In this document: positions 50,067 through 61,559 of the stretch, one piece after another
How positions within the stretch are numbered: position 1 is the first letter of the stretch
Layout of the letters: every line of letters begins with the position of its first letter
NCBI RefSeq assembly: GCF_000934465.1
Contig: NZ_JXWY01000039.1
Span: 29,521 to 93,520 of the forward strand
DNA length: 64,000 nucleotides
DNA from: Staphylococcus microti
Lineage (GTDB): Bacteria; Bacillota; Bacilli; Staphylococcales; Staphylococcaceae
Direction of reading: 5' to 3'
Notes under the pieces: model-generated
Database searches by the model: none
Told to the model about the DNA's origin: nothing
What the model saw: the letters and a program-made list of their open reading frames with translations, nothing else
Program-made: the position numbers and the translations under genes

Positions 50067-51755
50067 TTATTTAATCTTCGTCATGGTTTTATATAATAAA
50101 GCCACTCCTTTTAAGTATCTAAGCTTTTTTTCCATACCCGAAAGGTAAAATACTGCAGTAAACAATCTCTTGTTTAATAACATCTTATTCAAAAACATCA
50201 AAGCTTCCATCACAGTATTGCGTGAAACATCTGAATGTATCTTGATTTTTTCATCCTTTTTATTCAATCTAGTAACATTTGTACCTGTTATTTTTGAAAT
50301 GTATTTAAAATTAAACGCGATATTTTCTGAGCCGATAATATATTTTTCTAACTTTGAACCTTGGCTTAAGTACGCATTGATTTGATCGCTCAAATCCACC
50401 GTTCTCATACCTCTGAGAAAATGCGTGTCATTTTCATTGTACTGTCCAAGATGAATGATTGGATCAACTGCCAAGCATTTCAAATCTAACTTCGCACCAT
50501 AATACAATGCCCCCGTACCACCTTTCGAGGCACCATATAACACGATATCATTATCTTGAAGATTTAACTTCTCCTTCACTTCAATAATTGCATGACTAAT
50601 ATCTCGTTCTAATGTTTCATTGTTGTCAGTATTTATGAAATGAGATCCATAGGTCACATTTAAATCCATAATACGCATCGTATAGACATTTTTAGTGAGC
50701 TTACTTTCAATACCATTGTAGAATTTATTAAACATTCTCTCCGTGATACTAGGATTGAAGAAATTTTCCCATTTCGGCATACACGGAAAAATGACAATCA
50801 GCTTTTTGTTTTTTATCGCTTTACCGTCTTTAGCATTTATAGGTTCATCCAACGTATAATATACATCCCCAACCCTATTCAAATCATTTCGATCCCATAA
50901 TTCATCAACATAGCGACGCTGATACAACTTGGAAACACCATTTTCATGCGCATGTAACATATAATCATTTTTTAATAATGTTTTATAAAGTCGATACACG
51001 TCATTCTTTTCTTTTTGACCTTCTCTTGCAAGTTTGATTATATTCTCGTCAGAGTTCAATACAACTTCAACTTGTTTTGTCTGTAGCAATTCATAATCTT
51101 CGTTCAAATAAATTCTTTGCGTTGTAAGAGCTTGATTCACATCCATAACGGGTCTTTGATATGTCATTGAGATCAGTTGATTTAAAAAGCTATTGTAAAA
51201 TTTCGTTTCAAAATGAAAACCATGTGTTGTTGTCATGTACATTTTATCTAATTGATAATTTGTTGTTAAATTCAATACTTCAACATCACATTGCTCACAA
51301 AAATACCTGTTCAACGTCTCCCACTGCTTATTCATTTTTTCAATATTCAATTGAGCGATATTATTTTCCTCACAATACGTCGTCATTGAACTACCATCTA
51401 TAAATGTATCCGGCAAATGCCCTTGAACTAAAATGACATGACAGTCAGACATTTCATTTTTTAAAAAGGTCATTAATTGCTGTACGGATATTTTCCAATG
51501 CTCAAAATACCTATCAAAGTTCGAACTATCATTCCGCCAACAATGAAAAACATCTAACAAAAAGTCTAATATTAAATACTTTGGCTGCTTGTCTTTCAAT
51601 TGATTAAAGAAATCACAGCTCATTTCGTCATTCGTAATAGGTGCATAAGTTTCTTGCGCAACCACATTAAAAAATTGCTTGTAGTAAGGATTAAATCTTG
51701 AGTTAAAATTGTCATTCGTTATAAATGAACCTATTGTCGCAATATTTATTGTCAT
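50067..51755 (-). CDS. Asp2 / XcbB-CpsF-like protein, copy 2
   Basis: 562 residues with the same plan as copy 1 and long identical stretches (SFITNDNFN; FNPYYKQFFNV; KEKLNLQDNDIVLYGASKGG with Ser410). It has an extra C-terminal tail of about 30 residues (LFTAVFYLSGMEKKLRYLKG). The start at 51755 (MTINIATIG) follows GAGGTG; the TTG six codons upstream is rejected. Cysteine positions HCWR and DCHVILVQG are shared with copy 1. Substrate unknown. Confidence 0.7.
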   Translation of the reverse strand: MTINIATIGSFITNDNFNSRFNPYYKQFFNVVAQETYAPITNDEMSCDFFNQLKDKQPKYLILDFLLDVFHCWRNDSSNFDRYFEHWKISVQQLMTFLKNEMSDCHVILVQGHLPDTFIDGSSMTTYCEENNIAQLNIEKMNKQWETLNRYFCEQCDVEVLNLTTNYQLDKMYMTTTHGFHFETKFYNSFLNQLISMTYQRPVMDVNQALTTQRIYLNEDYELLQTKQVEVVLNSDENIIKLAREGQKEKNDVYRLYKTLLKNDYMLHAHENGVSKLYQRRYVDELWDRNDLNRVGDVYYTLDEPINAKDGKAIKNKKLIVIFPCMPKWENFFNPSITERMFNKFYNGIESKLTKNVYTMRIMDLNVTYGSHFINTDNNETLERDISHAIIEVKEKLNLQDNDIVLYGASKGGTGALYYGAKLDLKCLAVDPIIHLGQYNENDTHFLRGMRTVDLSDQINAYLSQGSKLEKYIIGSENIAFNFKYISKITGTNVTRLNKKDEKIKIHSDVSRNTVMEALMFLNKMLLNKRLFTAVFYLSGMEKKLRYLKGVALLYKTMTKIK

Positions 51756-51786
51756 CAACTCACACCTCGGCAATATACTTTATTCA

Positions 51787-51815
51787 AGTATAATTAAAAA
51801 CCGCACTACAAACAA
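51787..51815 (-). promoter_or_regulatory. Promoter of Asp2-like copy 2
   Basis: Minus-strand TTGTTT (51815-51810), 17 bases, TATACT (51792-51787), just upstream of copy 2; homologous to the promoter of copy 1. Confidence 0.65.
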
Positions 51816-51865
51816 TATAATCATTAAATTAGTAAACTAAAATATTAATAATACATATCTCTTGT

Positions 51866-52477
51866 TTATTCATACTGCCTTTTAATTTCATCTGCGAGTC
51901 TTACGGCGTCATCATTCCCTGTCTGTATCAATTGATTGGCAATATTGTCTTTATCTTGTTCACTGCGTGTTTGACTCAATTTATATGCCGCTTCAATTTC
52001 TGTTACTTTCACTTCAAACCCTTGAATGCCATGGATTTGTTTTTTCGTTTGTTCAGATAAACGATCCCAAGTTGCACCATTCTCTTTATGCCCTTCATAA
52101 TAATCGAGCAACTTTTCCAACGCAGTCGCTAATTCATCAAAACTTAAAATTCTACTTGTCCCGTATGTGTGCACACTTTGATAATCCCAAGTCGGTACAT
52201 CTTCTTCCGCATACCATGTCGATGAAATATAGTCATGTGGTCCACGAAAAATGGTTAAAACTTGATCATTTTCATGGAGTGTTTTAACTTGTTCATTTCT
52301 TTTTGCTAAATGTCCCAATAGATACAAGCCATCTTCTCGTTCTTCTACCATCACAGGGATGTGTGTCGCAATAGGTTTCACGCCGTTCATCGTAACAAGT
52401 GTGGCAAAAGGATGTGCACGCATAAACTTTTTGATTTCTTCATAATCTGTCATCTGATAATATTTTGGAATATACAT
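51866..52477 (-). CDS. paiB: PaiB-family FMN-binding transcriptional regulator
   Basis: 203 residues matching the PaiB family (start MYIPKYYQMTDYEEIKKFMRAHPFATLVT; then LLGHLAKRNEQ, FRGPHDYISSTWYAEEDVPTWDYQSVHTYG). It has a flavin-reductase-like split-barrel fold. In B. subtilis PaiB acts with PaiA and represses sporulation and protease genes; here its target is unknown. It lies 13 bases downstream of the paiA homologue. Confidence 0.87.
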   Translation of the reverse strand: MYIPKYYQMTDYEEIKKFMRAHPFATLVTMNGVKPIATHIPVMVEEREDGLYLLGHLAKRNEQVKTLHENDQVLTIFRGPHDYISSTWYAEEDVPTWDYQSVHTYGTSRILSFDELATALEKLLDYYEGHKENGATWDRLSEQTKKQIHGIQGFEVKVTEIEAAYKLSQTRSEQDKDNIANQLIQTGNDDAVRLADEIKRQYE

Positions 52478-52490
52478 CGCAATGTCCCCC

Positions 52491-52997
52491 TTACAATGCC
52501 TTCTTCATAATATAATCCGTTTGTGGATCGTCTCCCATATAAAATGTATGTGCCCCTACTTTTTCAAAACCATTTTTTTGATAAAATCCAATAGCGTTAT
52601 CATTATGTTCCCATACACCAAGCCAAATATATTGGCAACCTAGTGATTTTGCAAGGTCAACTGCTTGTTGGTATAATTGCGCGCCTAGTCCTTGTTTATG
52701 GAACTGCTTCAAAATGTAAATACGTTCAATTTCTAAATGTGTATCATCATATGGTTCCGTCTGCGCATCAAAAGTGTTTAACTTTAAATAACCTGCCAAT
52801 TCATTTTCTGCATAAATAAAATAAAAATATGAATTCGGGTTGTCCAATTCATTTGTTAACTTTTCAAATGTATAAGCTGTCGCCAAATGCTGATCCATAT
52901 GTTCTTTTTTATTGTAAGGCCCGAATGTCTCATCAAATGCTTGACGAGAAATCTTCTGTAACGCCTCAAGGTCTTGTTTCGTGCATGTTCTGATCAT
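52491..52997 (-). CDS. paiA: GNAT acetyltransferase (PaiA-like polyamine acetyltransferase)
   Basis: 168 residues. The GNAT core has the acetyl-CoA loop KQFHKQGLGAQLYQQA, and the C-terminal part WLGVWEHNDNAIGFYQKNGFEKVGAHTFYMGDDPQTDYIM is very close to B. subtilis PaiA, a spermidine/spermine N-acetyltransferase. The start at 52997 (MIRTCTK) lies 9 bases after AAAGGTG; the GTG four codons upstream overlaps the site. Forms a paiA-paiB operon. Confidence 0.85.
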   Translation of the reverse strand: MIRTCTKQDLEALQKISRQAFDETFGPYNKKEHMDQHLATAYTFEKLTNELDNPNSYFYFIYAENELAGYLKLNTFDAQTEPYDDTHLEIERIYILKQFHKQGLGAQLYQQAVDLAKSLGCQYIWLGVWEHNDNAIGFYQKNGFEKVGAHTFYMGDDPQTDYIMKKAL

Positions 52998-53091
52998 TTG
53001 TTTACACACCTTTCTCTTTATAATTTGTATTAGGATTTTTTGTCTGAATTATCAGTATATAAAATGTAAAATCAGTTTACATTACTAAAAG

Positions 53092-54291
53092 TTATTTATC
53101 AATGGATGCATATTTAAATGGCTTCAGTAATGCCATCCCCACAATCACTACCATCCCTAACACGCCATAAATCAGTATCGCTTGTACAATCCCTACTTTT
53201 TCTGAAATAATCCCTGAAAAAGCATATCCAATACTCGATAAACTTGTTGATAAAGCGATCATCCCGCCTCTAACTCTTCCAAGATAAGAATTAGGAACAT
53301 ATTTCTGTAAAATCGTCGTAAACGGCACATTGAATAATGAAATAAACGTACCTAATAAAAATAGTAATACAATTGCAATACCGATCGTACGATTAAAACT
53401 TAAGAAAATGATACACATGCTTTGTAGTAAAGCAGCTATAACAAACCAGCGAAACAGTTGCTGCATTTTAAACTTACCAATCACATATGCCATCATCATA
53501 CCGCCTAAAATACTAGAAACTTCTAAAATTGAATAATGAAAAGACTGACCATGCAAAATTTCAGAAGTATATGGAATTAATAACGTAACAGTAGGCGTTA
53601 TCGCCAAATTCGCAGCGATTGCAATGACAGCAATCCATAACAACCATTTAGTTCGAAAAATATACGTAATCCCATTTTTCCAAAGTACAAAATAGTTATC
53701 TGCTTCTTCTGTTTGTGCTTCATTTACCTTATATGTTTCTTGAACAAAGTAAAGTAAAATAAAGCCAATAAAAAACGAAATCGCTTCAATGAACAAAATC
53801 ATTTCAATATCAATAAGCGCAATAATGATACCACCTAATAGCATGCCCATTAAAAACCCCATACGATCGAGTATCGAAATCCAAGAATTAGCTGTCACAT
53901 AGTCATCTTCTTTTACAATTCTTGTAATTATTTTTATCGATGATGGGTCATAAACAGATTCCAACGCAACTAACAAGATCATCATAGCTACCATATAATA
54001 AATACTGATGTCGAAAAAATACATTGCCAAACCTACAGAAAGTAATAAAATACAACGAATCAGCATCGTTGTTCGCATCAATAATTTTGGATCGTATTTA
54101 TCGCAAATTGGCGTTAAAAATAAATTAAATACAAATCCCGCCAAAAACGTTGCTGTCGTTAACAACGTCAGGGAAGTCACTGTTGTCTGTTCAAAATAAT
54201 ACCAATACAGCGCAATATATGTCATAGACGCCCCTAACGTCGACACACAAGACGCTAAAAATAATAACGTATAGTTTTTATTAATCATCAT
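53092..54291 (-). CDS. MFS transporter
   Basis: 399 residues and 12 helices, of the MFS drug- or macrolide-exporter type (MefA/enterobactin-exporter-like). The NLFLTPICDKYDPKLLMRTTMLIR loop between helices 2 and 3 carries the MFS motif-A-like DKYDPKLLMR, and GYAFSGIISEKVG closes the last pair. Substrate unknown. AAGGGG precedes tandem ATG codons. It lies upstream of paiAB on the same strand but 95 bases away. Confidence 0.8.
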   Translation of the reverse strand: MMINKNYTLLFLASCVSTLGASMTYIALYWYYFEQTTVTSLTLLTTATFLAGFVFNLFLTPICDKYDPKLLMRTTMLIRCILLLSVGLAMYFFDISIYYMVAMMILLVALESVYDPSSIKIITRIVKEDDYVTANSWISILDRMGFLMGMLLGGIIIALIDIEMILFIEAISFFIGFILLYFVQETYKVNEAQTEEADNYFVLWKNGITYIFRTKWLLWIAVIAIAANLAITPTVTLLIPYTSEILHGQSFHYSILEVSSILGGMMMAYVIGKFKMQQLFRWFVIAALLQSMCIIFLSFNRTIGIAIVLLFLLGTFISLFNVPFTTILQKYVPNSYLGRVRGGMIALSTSLSSIGYAFSGIISEKVGIVQAILIYGVLGMVVIVGMALLKPFKYASIDK

Positions 54292-54365
54292 AATGTCCCC
54301 TTAAAAAATATTTAGTAAATATAAATCTCCCACATTATTTATATAAAACCATTATTTCGTAGTTA

Positions 54366-54659
54366 TTATATTTTTGCAATATTCAAATTATATAAACGCA
54401 AAAAAGCACGAATTTTATCACATATAATTGTGATAAAACTCATGCTTTTAATCATATTTGAAAACGCCATAATCTTATTTAGTGCTGAACCTGGCAATAC
54501 TTTTTCATATCTATGAAAATATTCAGGATCTGGTAAAGGGCCACTTCTAGTTAAAAAGATTTCTCTTGCAATAATTTTTTGACGTTCTTCTGTATTGTCT
54601 GCATTTTCCAACTTTTGATCTAGTACTTTAACATCATTTAAAACTTTTTTACGAGACAT
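54366..54659 (-). CDS. DUF2335-like protein, probably truncated
   Basis: 97 codons. Residues 35-65 (LTRSGPLPDPEYFHRYEKVLPGSALNKIM) match the conserved core of DUF2335 proteins, which normally continue into two membrane helices. Here the frame instead runs through a strong terminator hairpin (54405-54446) and adds an unrelated tail. The real protein was probably cut near residue 65 by a deletion. TAGGGA precedes the ATG. Ten bases behind the 64-residue gene. Confidence 0.5.
   Translation of the reverse strand: MSRKKVLNDVKVLDQKLENADNTEERQKIIAREIFLTRSGPLPDPEYFHRYEKVLPGSALNKIMAFSNMIKSMSFITIICDKIRAFLRLYNLNIAKI
54400..54450 (-). terminator. Terminator inside the end of the DUF2335-like frame
   Basis: An 18-base stem (54405-54422 with 54429-54446, two wobbles), a 6-base loop and TTTTTT on the minus strand. 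One of the strongest hairpins in the window, yet it lies within an open reading frame. Confidence 0.85.
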
Positions 54660-54669
54660 CTTTTAATCC

Positions 54670-54864
54670 CTATCTTCTAGAGTAAAAATCTAAGGCATTT
54701 TGGATGTCTACACCTATATTTGTCCAATCTTCAGCAACTCTATATCTATCATCATTTGACGCTTTATACGTTTTTCTGTCTTTATTTTTTTTGATGCCAT
54801 TGTAACCATTCATATCTCCAGAAATCATATATGCTTTAGCGACTGTCTTCAATACATTTTTCAT
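54670..54864 (-). CDS. Hypothetical 64-residue protein
   Basis: A short basic, hydrophilic protein (MKNVLKTVAKAYMISGDMNG..; ending DIQNALDFYSRR). I do not recognise it. GAGGGGATCG before the ATG is a good ribosome site, and it is closely followed by the DUF2335-like gene. The pair seems to be part of the accessory block, possibly a mobile-element remnant. Confidence 0.5.
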   Translation of the reverse strand: MKNVLKTVAKAYMISGDMNGYNGIKKNKDRKTYKASNDDRYRVAEDWTNIGVDIQNALDFYSRR

Positions 54865-54993
54865 AACGATCCCCTCACATTGTAAGTCTATAATAATATG
54901 TACATTTTACTGTTGCAAAAAATTTTTACCTTCTGACAAAACACTTCCCCACATAACTAGGAAGAGAGAATCTTAAAAAACGGTATCAAAAAT

Positions 54994-55035
54994 GGTATCA
55001 AACCATTCAAGTAAGTACTTAAATTGCTTGATACC
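54994..55035 (-). terminator. Terminator of the suf operon
   Basis: Minus-strand GGTATCAAGCAATTTAAGTA and TACTTGAATGGTTTGATACC form a long interrupted stem with ATTTTTG behind it, 14 bases past the sufB stop. GGTATCAAA is repeated at 54982. Confidence 0.8.
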
Positions 55036-55048
55036 ACTCATATAAAGC

Positions 55049-56446
55049 CTATCCGATAGACCCTTCCATTTCAAATTTGATTAAACGGTTCATTTCTACC
55101 GCGTATTCCATTGGTAATTCTTTTGTGAATGGCTCGATAAAGCCCATTACGATCATTTCTGTCGCTTCTTCTTCAGAAATACCACGTGACATCAAGTAGA
55201 AGAGTTGTTCTTCTGATACTTTAGAAACTTTCGCTTCATGCTCTAATGAAATGTTGTCATTAAAGATTTCGTTGTAAGGGATTGTATCTGATGTTGATTC
55301 GTTGTCGAGAATCAATGTATCACATTCGATGTTAGAACGTGCGCCTTTCGCTTTACCTCCGAAATGTACAATACCGCGGTATACCACTTTACCGCCATCT
55401 TTTGAAATTGATTTTGATACGATTGTTGAAGATGTGTTTGGTGCTTTATGAATCATTTTTGCACCCGCATCTTGAACTTGTCCTTTACCTGCAAATGCGA
55501 TTGATAATGTACTACCTTTCGCACCTTCACCTACAAGGACACATGCTGGGTATTTCATTGTTAGTTTAGAACCCATGTTACCGTCAACCCATTCCATATT
55601 ACCGTTGGCATGAACGAGTGTACGTTTTGTTACAAGGTTATAAACGTTGTTTGCCCAGTTTTGAATCGTTGTATAACGTACATGTGCATCTTTGTGTACG
55701 ATGATTTCAACGACTGCTGAGTGTAATGAGTTTGTCGTATAAACAGGTGCTGTACAACCTTCAACGTAGTTTACAGATGAACCTTCATCCGCAATGATCA
55801 ACGTACGTTCGAATTGCCCCATGTTTTCAGAGTTGATACGGAAATATGCTTGTAATGGTGTATCTAACTTCACATTTTTTGGTACGTAGATGAATGAACC
55901 ACCTGACCAAACTGCTGAGTTCAATGCAGCGAACTTGTTGTCTGCTGCTGGAATAACAGATGCGAAGTACTCTTTAAATAAGTCTTCGTTTTCTTTTAAT
56001 GCTGTATCTGTATCTTTGAAAATAATTCCTTTTTCTTCAAGGTCTTTTTCCATGTTGTGATAAACAACTTCTGATTCGTACTGTGCAGAAACACCTGCTA
56101 GATATTTTTGCTCTGCTTCAGGAATACCTAACTTATCAAATGTACGTTTGATTTCTTCAGGTACTTCATCCCATGAACGCTCTGAACGTTCTGATGGCTT
56201 AACATAGTATGTGATATCGTCAAAGTCTAATTCTGACAAGTCGCCGCCCCATTGTGGCATTGGCATTTTGTAGAATAATTTCAATGCTTTGAGTCGGAAG
56301 TTTAACATCCATTCCGGCTCACCTTTCATATTTGAGATTTCACGTACAATATTTTCTGTCAAGCCGCGTTCTGATCTAAAAATTGATACGTCTTCATCAT
56401 GGAAACCGTATTTGTAATCGCCCACATCAGGTGCTTTTTTAGCCAT
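55049..56446 (-). CDS. sufB: Fe-S scaffold component SufB
   Basis: 465 residues. SufB is the core scaffold of SufBC2D on which clusters are built. It has the SufB/D beta-helix with the conserved late block [42 protein letters not shown], and cysteine in [10 protein letters not shown]. The ATG at 56446 follows GAGGAG; the TTG one codon earlier is not needed. Last gene of the operon. Confidence 0.95.
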   Translation of the reverse strand: MAKKAPDVGDYKYGFHDEDVSIFRSERGLTENIVREISNMKGEPEWMLNFRLKALKLFYKMPMPQWGGDLSELDFDDITYYVKPSERSERSWDEVPEEIKRTFDKLGIPEAEQKYLAGVSAQYESEVVYHNMEKDLEEKGIIFKDTDTALKENEDLFKEYFASVIPAADNKFAALNSAVWSGGSFIYVPKNVKLDTPLQAYFRINSENMGQFERTLIIADEGSSVNYVEGCTAPVYTTNSLHSAVVEIIVHKDAHVRYTTIQNWANNVYNLVTKRTLVHANGNMEWVDGNMGSKLTMKYPACVLVGEGAKGSTLSIAFAGKGQVQDAGAKMIHKAPNTSSTIVSKSISKDGGKVVYRGIVHFGGKAKGARSNIECDTLILDNESTSDTIPYNEIFNDNISLEHEAKVSKVSEEQLFYLMSRGISEEEATEMIVMGFIEPFTKELPMEYAVEMNRLIKFEMEGSIG

Positions 56447-56515
56447 CAATCATCACTCCTCTATATTCTTAACATCTTGTATGCCTCAGCACACTTTATA
56501 TCACTTCATAGACAC

Positions 56516-58232
<1,717 letters not shown>

Positions 58233-59540
58233 TTATTTACCGACTTTAAGTTCGATTACTTCGCGCAATTGACGTTGTACATCTTCAATTGGTAATTCAC
58301 GAACAACTGGATCTAAGAAACCGTGGATAACTAAGCGCTCCGCTTCTTCTTGAGAAATACCACGACTCATCAAATAGTAAAGTTGTTCCGGATCTACACG
58401 ACCGACTGATGCTGCGTGACCTGCTTCTACATCATCTTCATCAATTAATAGAATTGGGTTTGCATCTCCACGTGCATTTTCTGACAACATTAACACACGA
58501 GATGATTGGTTCGCTGCTGAGCCTTTACCACCGTGTTTAATGTGACCGATACCGTTAAAGATTGACGATGCGTTTTCTTTCATTACACCGTGTTTTAAGA
58601 TGTAACCATCTGTTTCTTTACCGTATTGTACGATTTTAGATGTTAAGTTGATTGTTTGATCGCCACGACCGACTACAACTGACTTCAAGTCTGATGTTGA
58701 ACGGTCACCAATTAAGTTTGTTGTATTATCAATGATTTGGTCTCCTTCGTTCATTAAACCAAGTGACCAGTTGATTGATGCATCTGCTGCTGTTACACCA
58801 CGACGAATGATGTAACCTGTGAAACCTTTATCTAAAAAGTCTACAGAACCATATGATACTTTCGCATTTGGTGCTGCAATCACTTCTGAAATAATGTTGA
58901 TTTGGTTGCCTTCCCCACTCGTTGTTGAAAGATAGTTTTCAACGTAAGTAAGTTCAGCACTTTCTTCTGTCACGATTAATACGTGGTTGAAGAAGCTTGC
59001 ATTTTCATCGTCATGTAACACAACATATTGGATTGGGTCTGCTACAACAACATTTTTAGGTACGTAAACGAATACGCCACCATTCATTAACGCTGTGTGT
59101 AAAGCCGTTAAACGATGCTCATCTACTGTTACAGCGTCTTTCATATAATATTTTTCAACAAGCTCGCTGTGATTTTTCAACGCTTCACTGATGTGTTCAA
59201 TAATCACACCATCTTTTTGTGCTTGTTCATTCACTTTTGTGAAAGCTAATGCGTTGTTATGTTGAATAATGAGATTTTCTGTATTTTCAACGTTGATAAT
59301 GCGATCAATTTCTGATGGCAAGTCGTTAAGATTTTCAAACGCCACACCAGCTGTGTGATGTTGTTTGAATGAATCGAAATCCCATTTATCGATTTTTGTT
59401 TTATCTGGTTTTGGCATTTCTAAAGACTCAGCTTGCGCTAACGCTTCTTTTCGTAGCGTTGTCATCCAAGAAGGTTCGTTTTGAGCCTGTGAATAATCAA
59501 CAAGTTGCGCTTCAGAAATATTTAATGTTTCAGTCGTCAT
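58233..59540 (-). CDS. sufD: Fe-S scaffold component SufD
   Basis: 435 residues. Pairs with SufB in the scaffold. Beta-helix core and the late block SENARGDANPILLIDEDDVEAGHAASVGRVDPEQLYYLMSRGI, with the SufD His in AGHAA. AGGAGG lies 8 bases before the start. Second gene of the operon. Confidence 0.95.
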   Translation of the reverse strand: MTTETLNISEAQLVDYSQAQNEPSWMTTLRKEALAQAESLEMPKPDKTKIDKWDFDSFKQHHTAGVAFENLNDLPSEIDRIINVENTENLIIQHNNALAFTKVNEQAQKDGVIIEHISEALKNHSELVEKYYMKDAVTVDEHRLTALHTALMNGGVFVYVPKNVVVADPIQYVVLHDDENASFFNHVLIVTEESAELTYVENYLSTTSGEGNQINIISEVIAAPNAKVSYGSVDFLDKGFTGYIIRRGVTAADASINWSLGLMNEGDQIIDNTTNLIGDRSTSDLKSVVVGRGDQTINLTSKIVQYGKETDGYILKHGVMKENASSIFNGIGHIKHGGKGSAANQSSRVLMLSENARGDANPILLIDEDDVEAGHAASVGRVDPEQLYYLMSRGISQEEAERLVIHGFLDPVVRELPIEDVQRQLREVIELKVGK

Positions 59541-59567
59541 AATTATTTCCTCCTATATTGATGATTA

Positions 59568-60335
59568 TTACTTCGCTTCTAACGCTTCGTATTCTTCTTT
59601 AACCCACTCGTAACCTTCTTCTTCAAGACGTTTCGCTAATTCTGCGCCACCTGATTTTACAACAATACCGTTGTACATTACGTGTACGTGGTCAGGTGTA
59701 ATGTAGTTTAAAAGACGTTGATAGTGCGTGATAATTAATGAACCGAATTCTTCGCCGCGCATTTCGTTAATCCCTTTTGATACGACTTTCAACGCATCGA
59801 TATCAAGACCTGAGTCAATTTCATCAAGGATTGCGAATTTAGGTTGTAACATCATTAATTGTAAGATTTCGTTACGTTTCTTTTCCCCACCTGAGAAGCC
59901 TTCGTTTAAGTAACGTTGTGCCATATCTTTATCCATTTCTAAGAAGTCCATTTGTTTGTCTAACTTCTTGATGAATTGCATTAAGTTGATTTCTTGACCT
60001 TCTTCGCGTTGTGCATTGATTGCTGAACGTAAGAAGTCGGCATTTGTTACACCTGTGATTTCTGATGGGTATTGCATTGCAAGGAAAAGACCTGCTTTGG
60101 CACGCTCATCAACTTCTAATTCTAGAACGTTCACACCATCTAATAATACTTCTCCTTTAGTAATTTCAAATGATGGATGTCCCATAATTGCAGAAGATAA
60201 CGTTGACTTACCTGTACCGTTTGGTCCCATGATTGCATGTATTTCACCAGTGTTAATTGTTAAGTTAACACCTTTTAAGATTTCTTTATCGTCAATAGAT
60301 ACGTGTAAATCTTTAATTTCTAATACTGATGGCAT
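59568..60335 (-). CDS. sufC: Fe-S assembly ATPase SufC
   Basis: 255 residues. ABC-type ATPase with Walker [12 protein letters not shown], signature [11 protein letters not shown], Walker [17 protein letters not shown] and the H-loop in [10 protein letters not shown]. The start at 60335 ([11 protein letters not shown]) follows GGAGGG; an ATG 12 codons upstream is a non-homologous extension. First gene of sufCDSUB. Confidence 0.96.
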   Translation of the reverse strand: MPSVLEIKDLHVSIDDKEILKGVNLTINTGEIHAIMGPNGTGKSTLSSAIMGHPSFEITKGEVLLDGVNVLELEVDERAKAGLFLAMQYPSEITGVTNADFLRSAINAQREEGQEINLMQFIKKLDKQMDFLEMDKDMAQRYLNEGFSGGEKKRNEILQLMMLQPKFAILDEIDSGLDIDALKVVSKGINEMRGEEFGSLIITHYQRLLNYITPDHVHVMYNGIVVKSGGAELAKRLEEEGYEWVKEEYEALEAK

Positions 60336-60374
60336 TGATATTCCCTCCAAAGTAAATGTTTGATTCCTCATACT

Positions 60375-60403
60375 AGTTTATAATAATTTTAATCTAACGT
60401 CAA
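60375..60403 (-). promoter_or_regulatory. Probable promoter of the suf operon
   Basis: Minus-strand TTGACG (60403-60398), 17 bases, TAAACT (60380-60375), 40 bases before sufC. A second TATAAT-like element lies further upstream near 60430. Confidence 0.55.
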
Positions 60404-60636
60404 AATCATTTTTCGAATGTACAAGCCTTATTATAACTGAAACTATCTGTTTTATAAACCATTTAAGATTGCAGTTCAGCGCACCAAACGATTCGCGAAT
60501 AAATCCAATTTAAGAAATGTTATTGATAATAAGTGACGTCCTGTTCTCAATCGGTCTTAAGTCCTATGATTATCACATAACCATTATGGCATTATTATGT
60601 TATGATATAGTGACTTACAAGAAAGGATTCGCTTTT

Positions 60637-61485
60637 ATGTCTAAATTTAAACTTTCAAACATTTCACGCGGCTTTGCCATGGGTATTAGTGACCTTATCC
60701 CAGGTGTGAGTGGCGGGACAATCGCCCTATTATTAGGGATTTATGATGACTTTATCGCATCTGTGAGTGGTGTCTTCTCTAAAAATTTCAAGAAAAGTAT
60801 CGCCTTCTTATTACCTATTGTTATTGGCATGGGTCTTGCAATCGGCGGTTTAAGCAGTGTTATTAATTATTTATTAGCAGAACATCCAATGCCAACGATG
60901 TTTTTCTTCTTCGGTTTAATACTAGGGATTATTCCATTTTTAGTACGCATCTCAAAAGTTAAACAAACGTATACAGCAAAACACTGGGCAATCATGGTAG
61001 CAGCAATTGTATTTCTAGCTGTGATGGCATTCTTTAAAGGCGACTCTGCACACGGTGCCCCATCATACATCGACTTGTCATTACCGATGTTAATTAAATT
61101 TTTTGTTGCAGGTATTTGTGCTTCAAGTGCAATGTTACTGCCTGGTATTTCTGGCTCATTTATTTTGTTACTGTTTGGTGTTTATAGCACTGTAACATAC
61201 AGTATTTCAGAAATCGTGCGCTTTAACTTCCAAGCTTTACCTGTCATTATTACAGTTGGACTTGGCATCGTTGTTGGATTCCTCGTGGCAAGTAAACTCA
61301 TAACGTACTTACTAGAACATTATACGTATATGACGTACGCAGCTATTCTCGGTCTCGTTATCGGGTCACTCTTCTCAGTGTTCCCAGGCCTACCAACAAA
61401 CATACTTACAGCAGTCGTGTCGTTTGTGACACTCGTGATTGGATTCATCATTAGTTATGTGTTAGGACGCTACACTGAAGCATAA
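60637..61485 (+). CDS. popT: Polyprenyl-phosphate transporter PopT (DUF368)
   Basis: 282 residues, about eight to ten helices, with the DUF368 signatures RGFAMGISDLIPGVSGGTIALLLGIYDDF and the symmetric AMLLPGISGSFILLLFGVY. DUF368 proteins return undecaprenyl phosphate to the inner leaflet, recycling the carrier for wall polymer synthesis. The start at 60637 follows GAAAGGA; the 40-codon upstream extension has no ribosome site. Single gene, divergent from suf. Confidence 0.88.
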   Translation: MSKFKLSNISRGFAMGISDLIPGVSGGTIALLLGIYDDFIASVSGVFSKNFKKSIAFLLPIVIGMGLAIGGLSSVINYLLAEHPMPTMFFFFGLILGIIPFLVRISKVKQTYTAKHWAIMVAAIVFLAVMAFFKGDSAHGAPSYIDLSLPMLIKFFVAGICASSAMLLPGISGSFILLLFGVYSTVTYSISEIVRFNFQALPVIITVGLGIVVGFLVASKLITYLLEHYTYMTYAAILGLVIGSLFSVFPGLPTNILTAVVSFVTLVIGFIISYVLGRYTEA

Positions 61486-61495
61486 GCAACAAACA

Positions 61496-61547
61496 AAAGC
61501 AGTATGATCAGGCGACTTTAATTAGTCACTTGCCATACTGCTTTTTC
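61496..61547 (+). terminator. Terminator of popT
   Basis: AAAGCAGTATG and CATACTGCTTTTTC enclose an inner AGGCGACT/AGTCACTTGCC stem. It also faces the convergent TOPRIM-like gene. Confidence 0.85.
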
Positions 61548-61559
61548 TTTCAAATTTTT

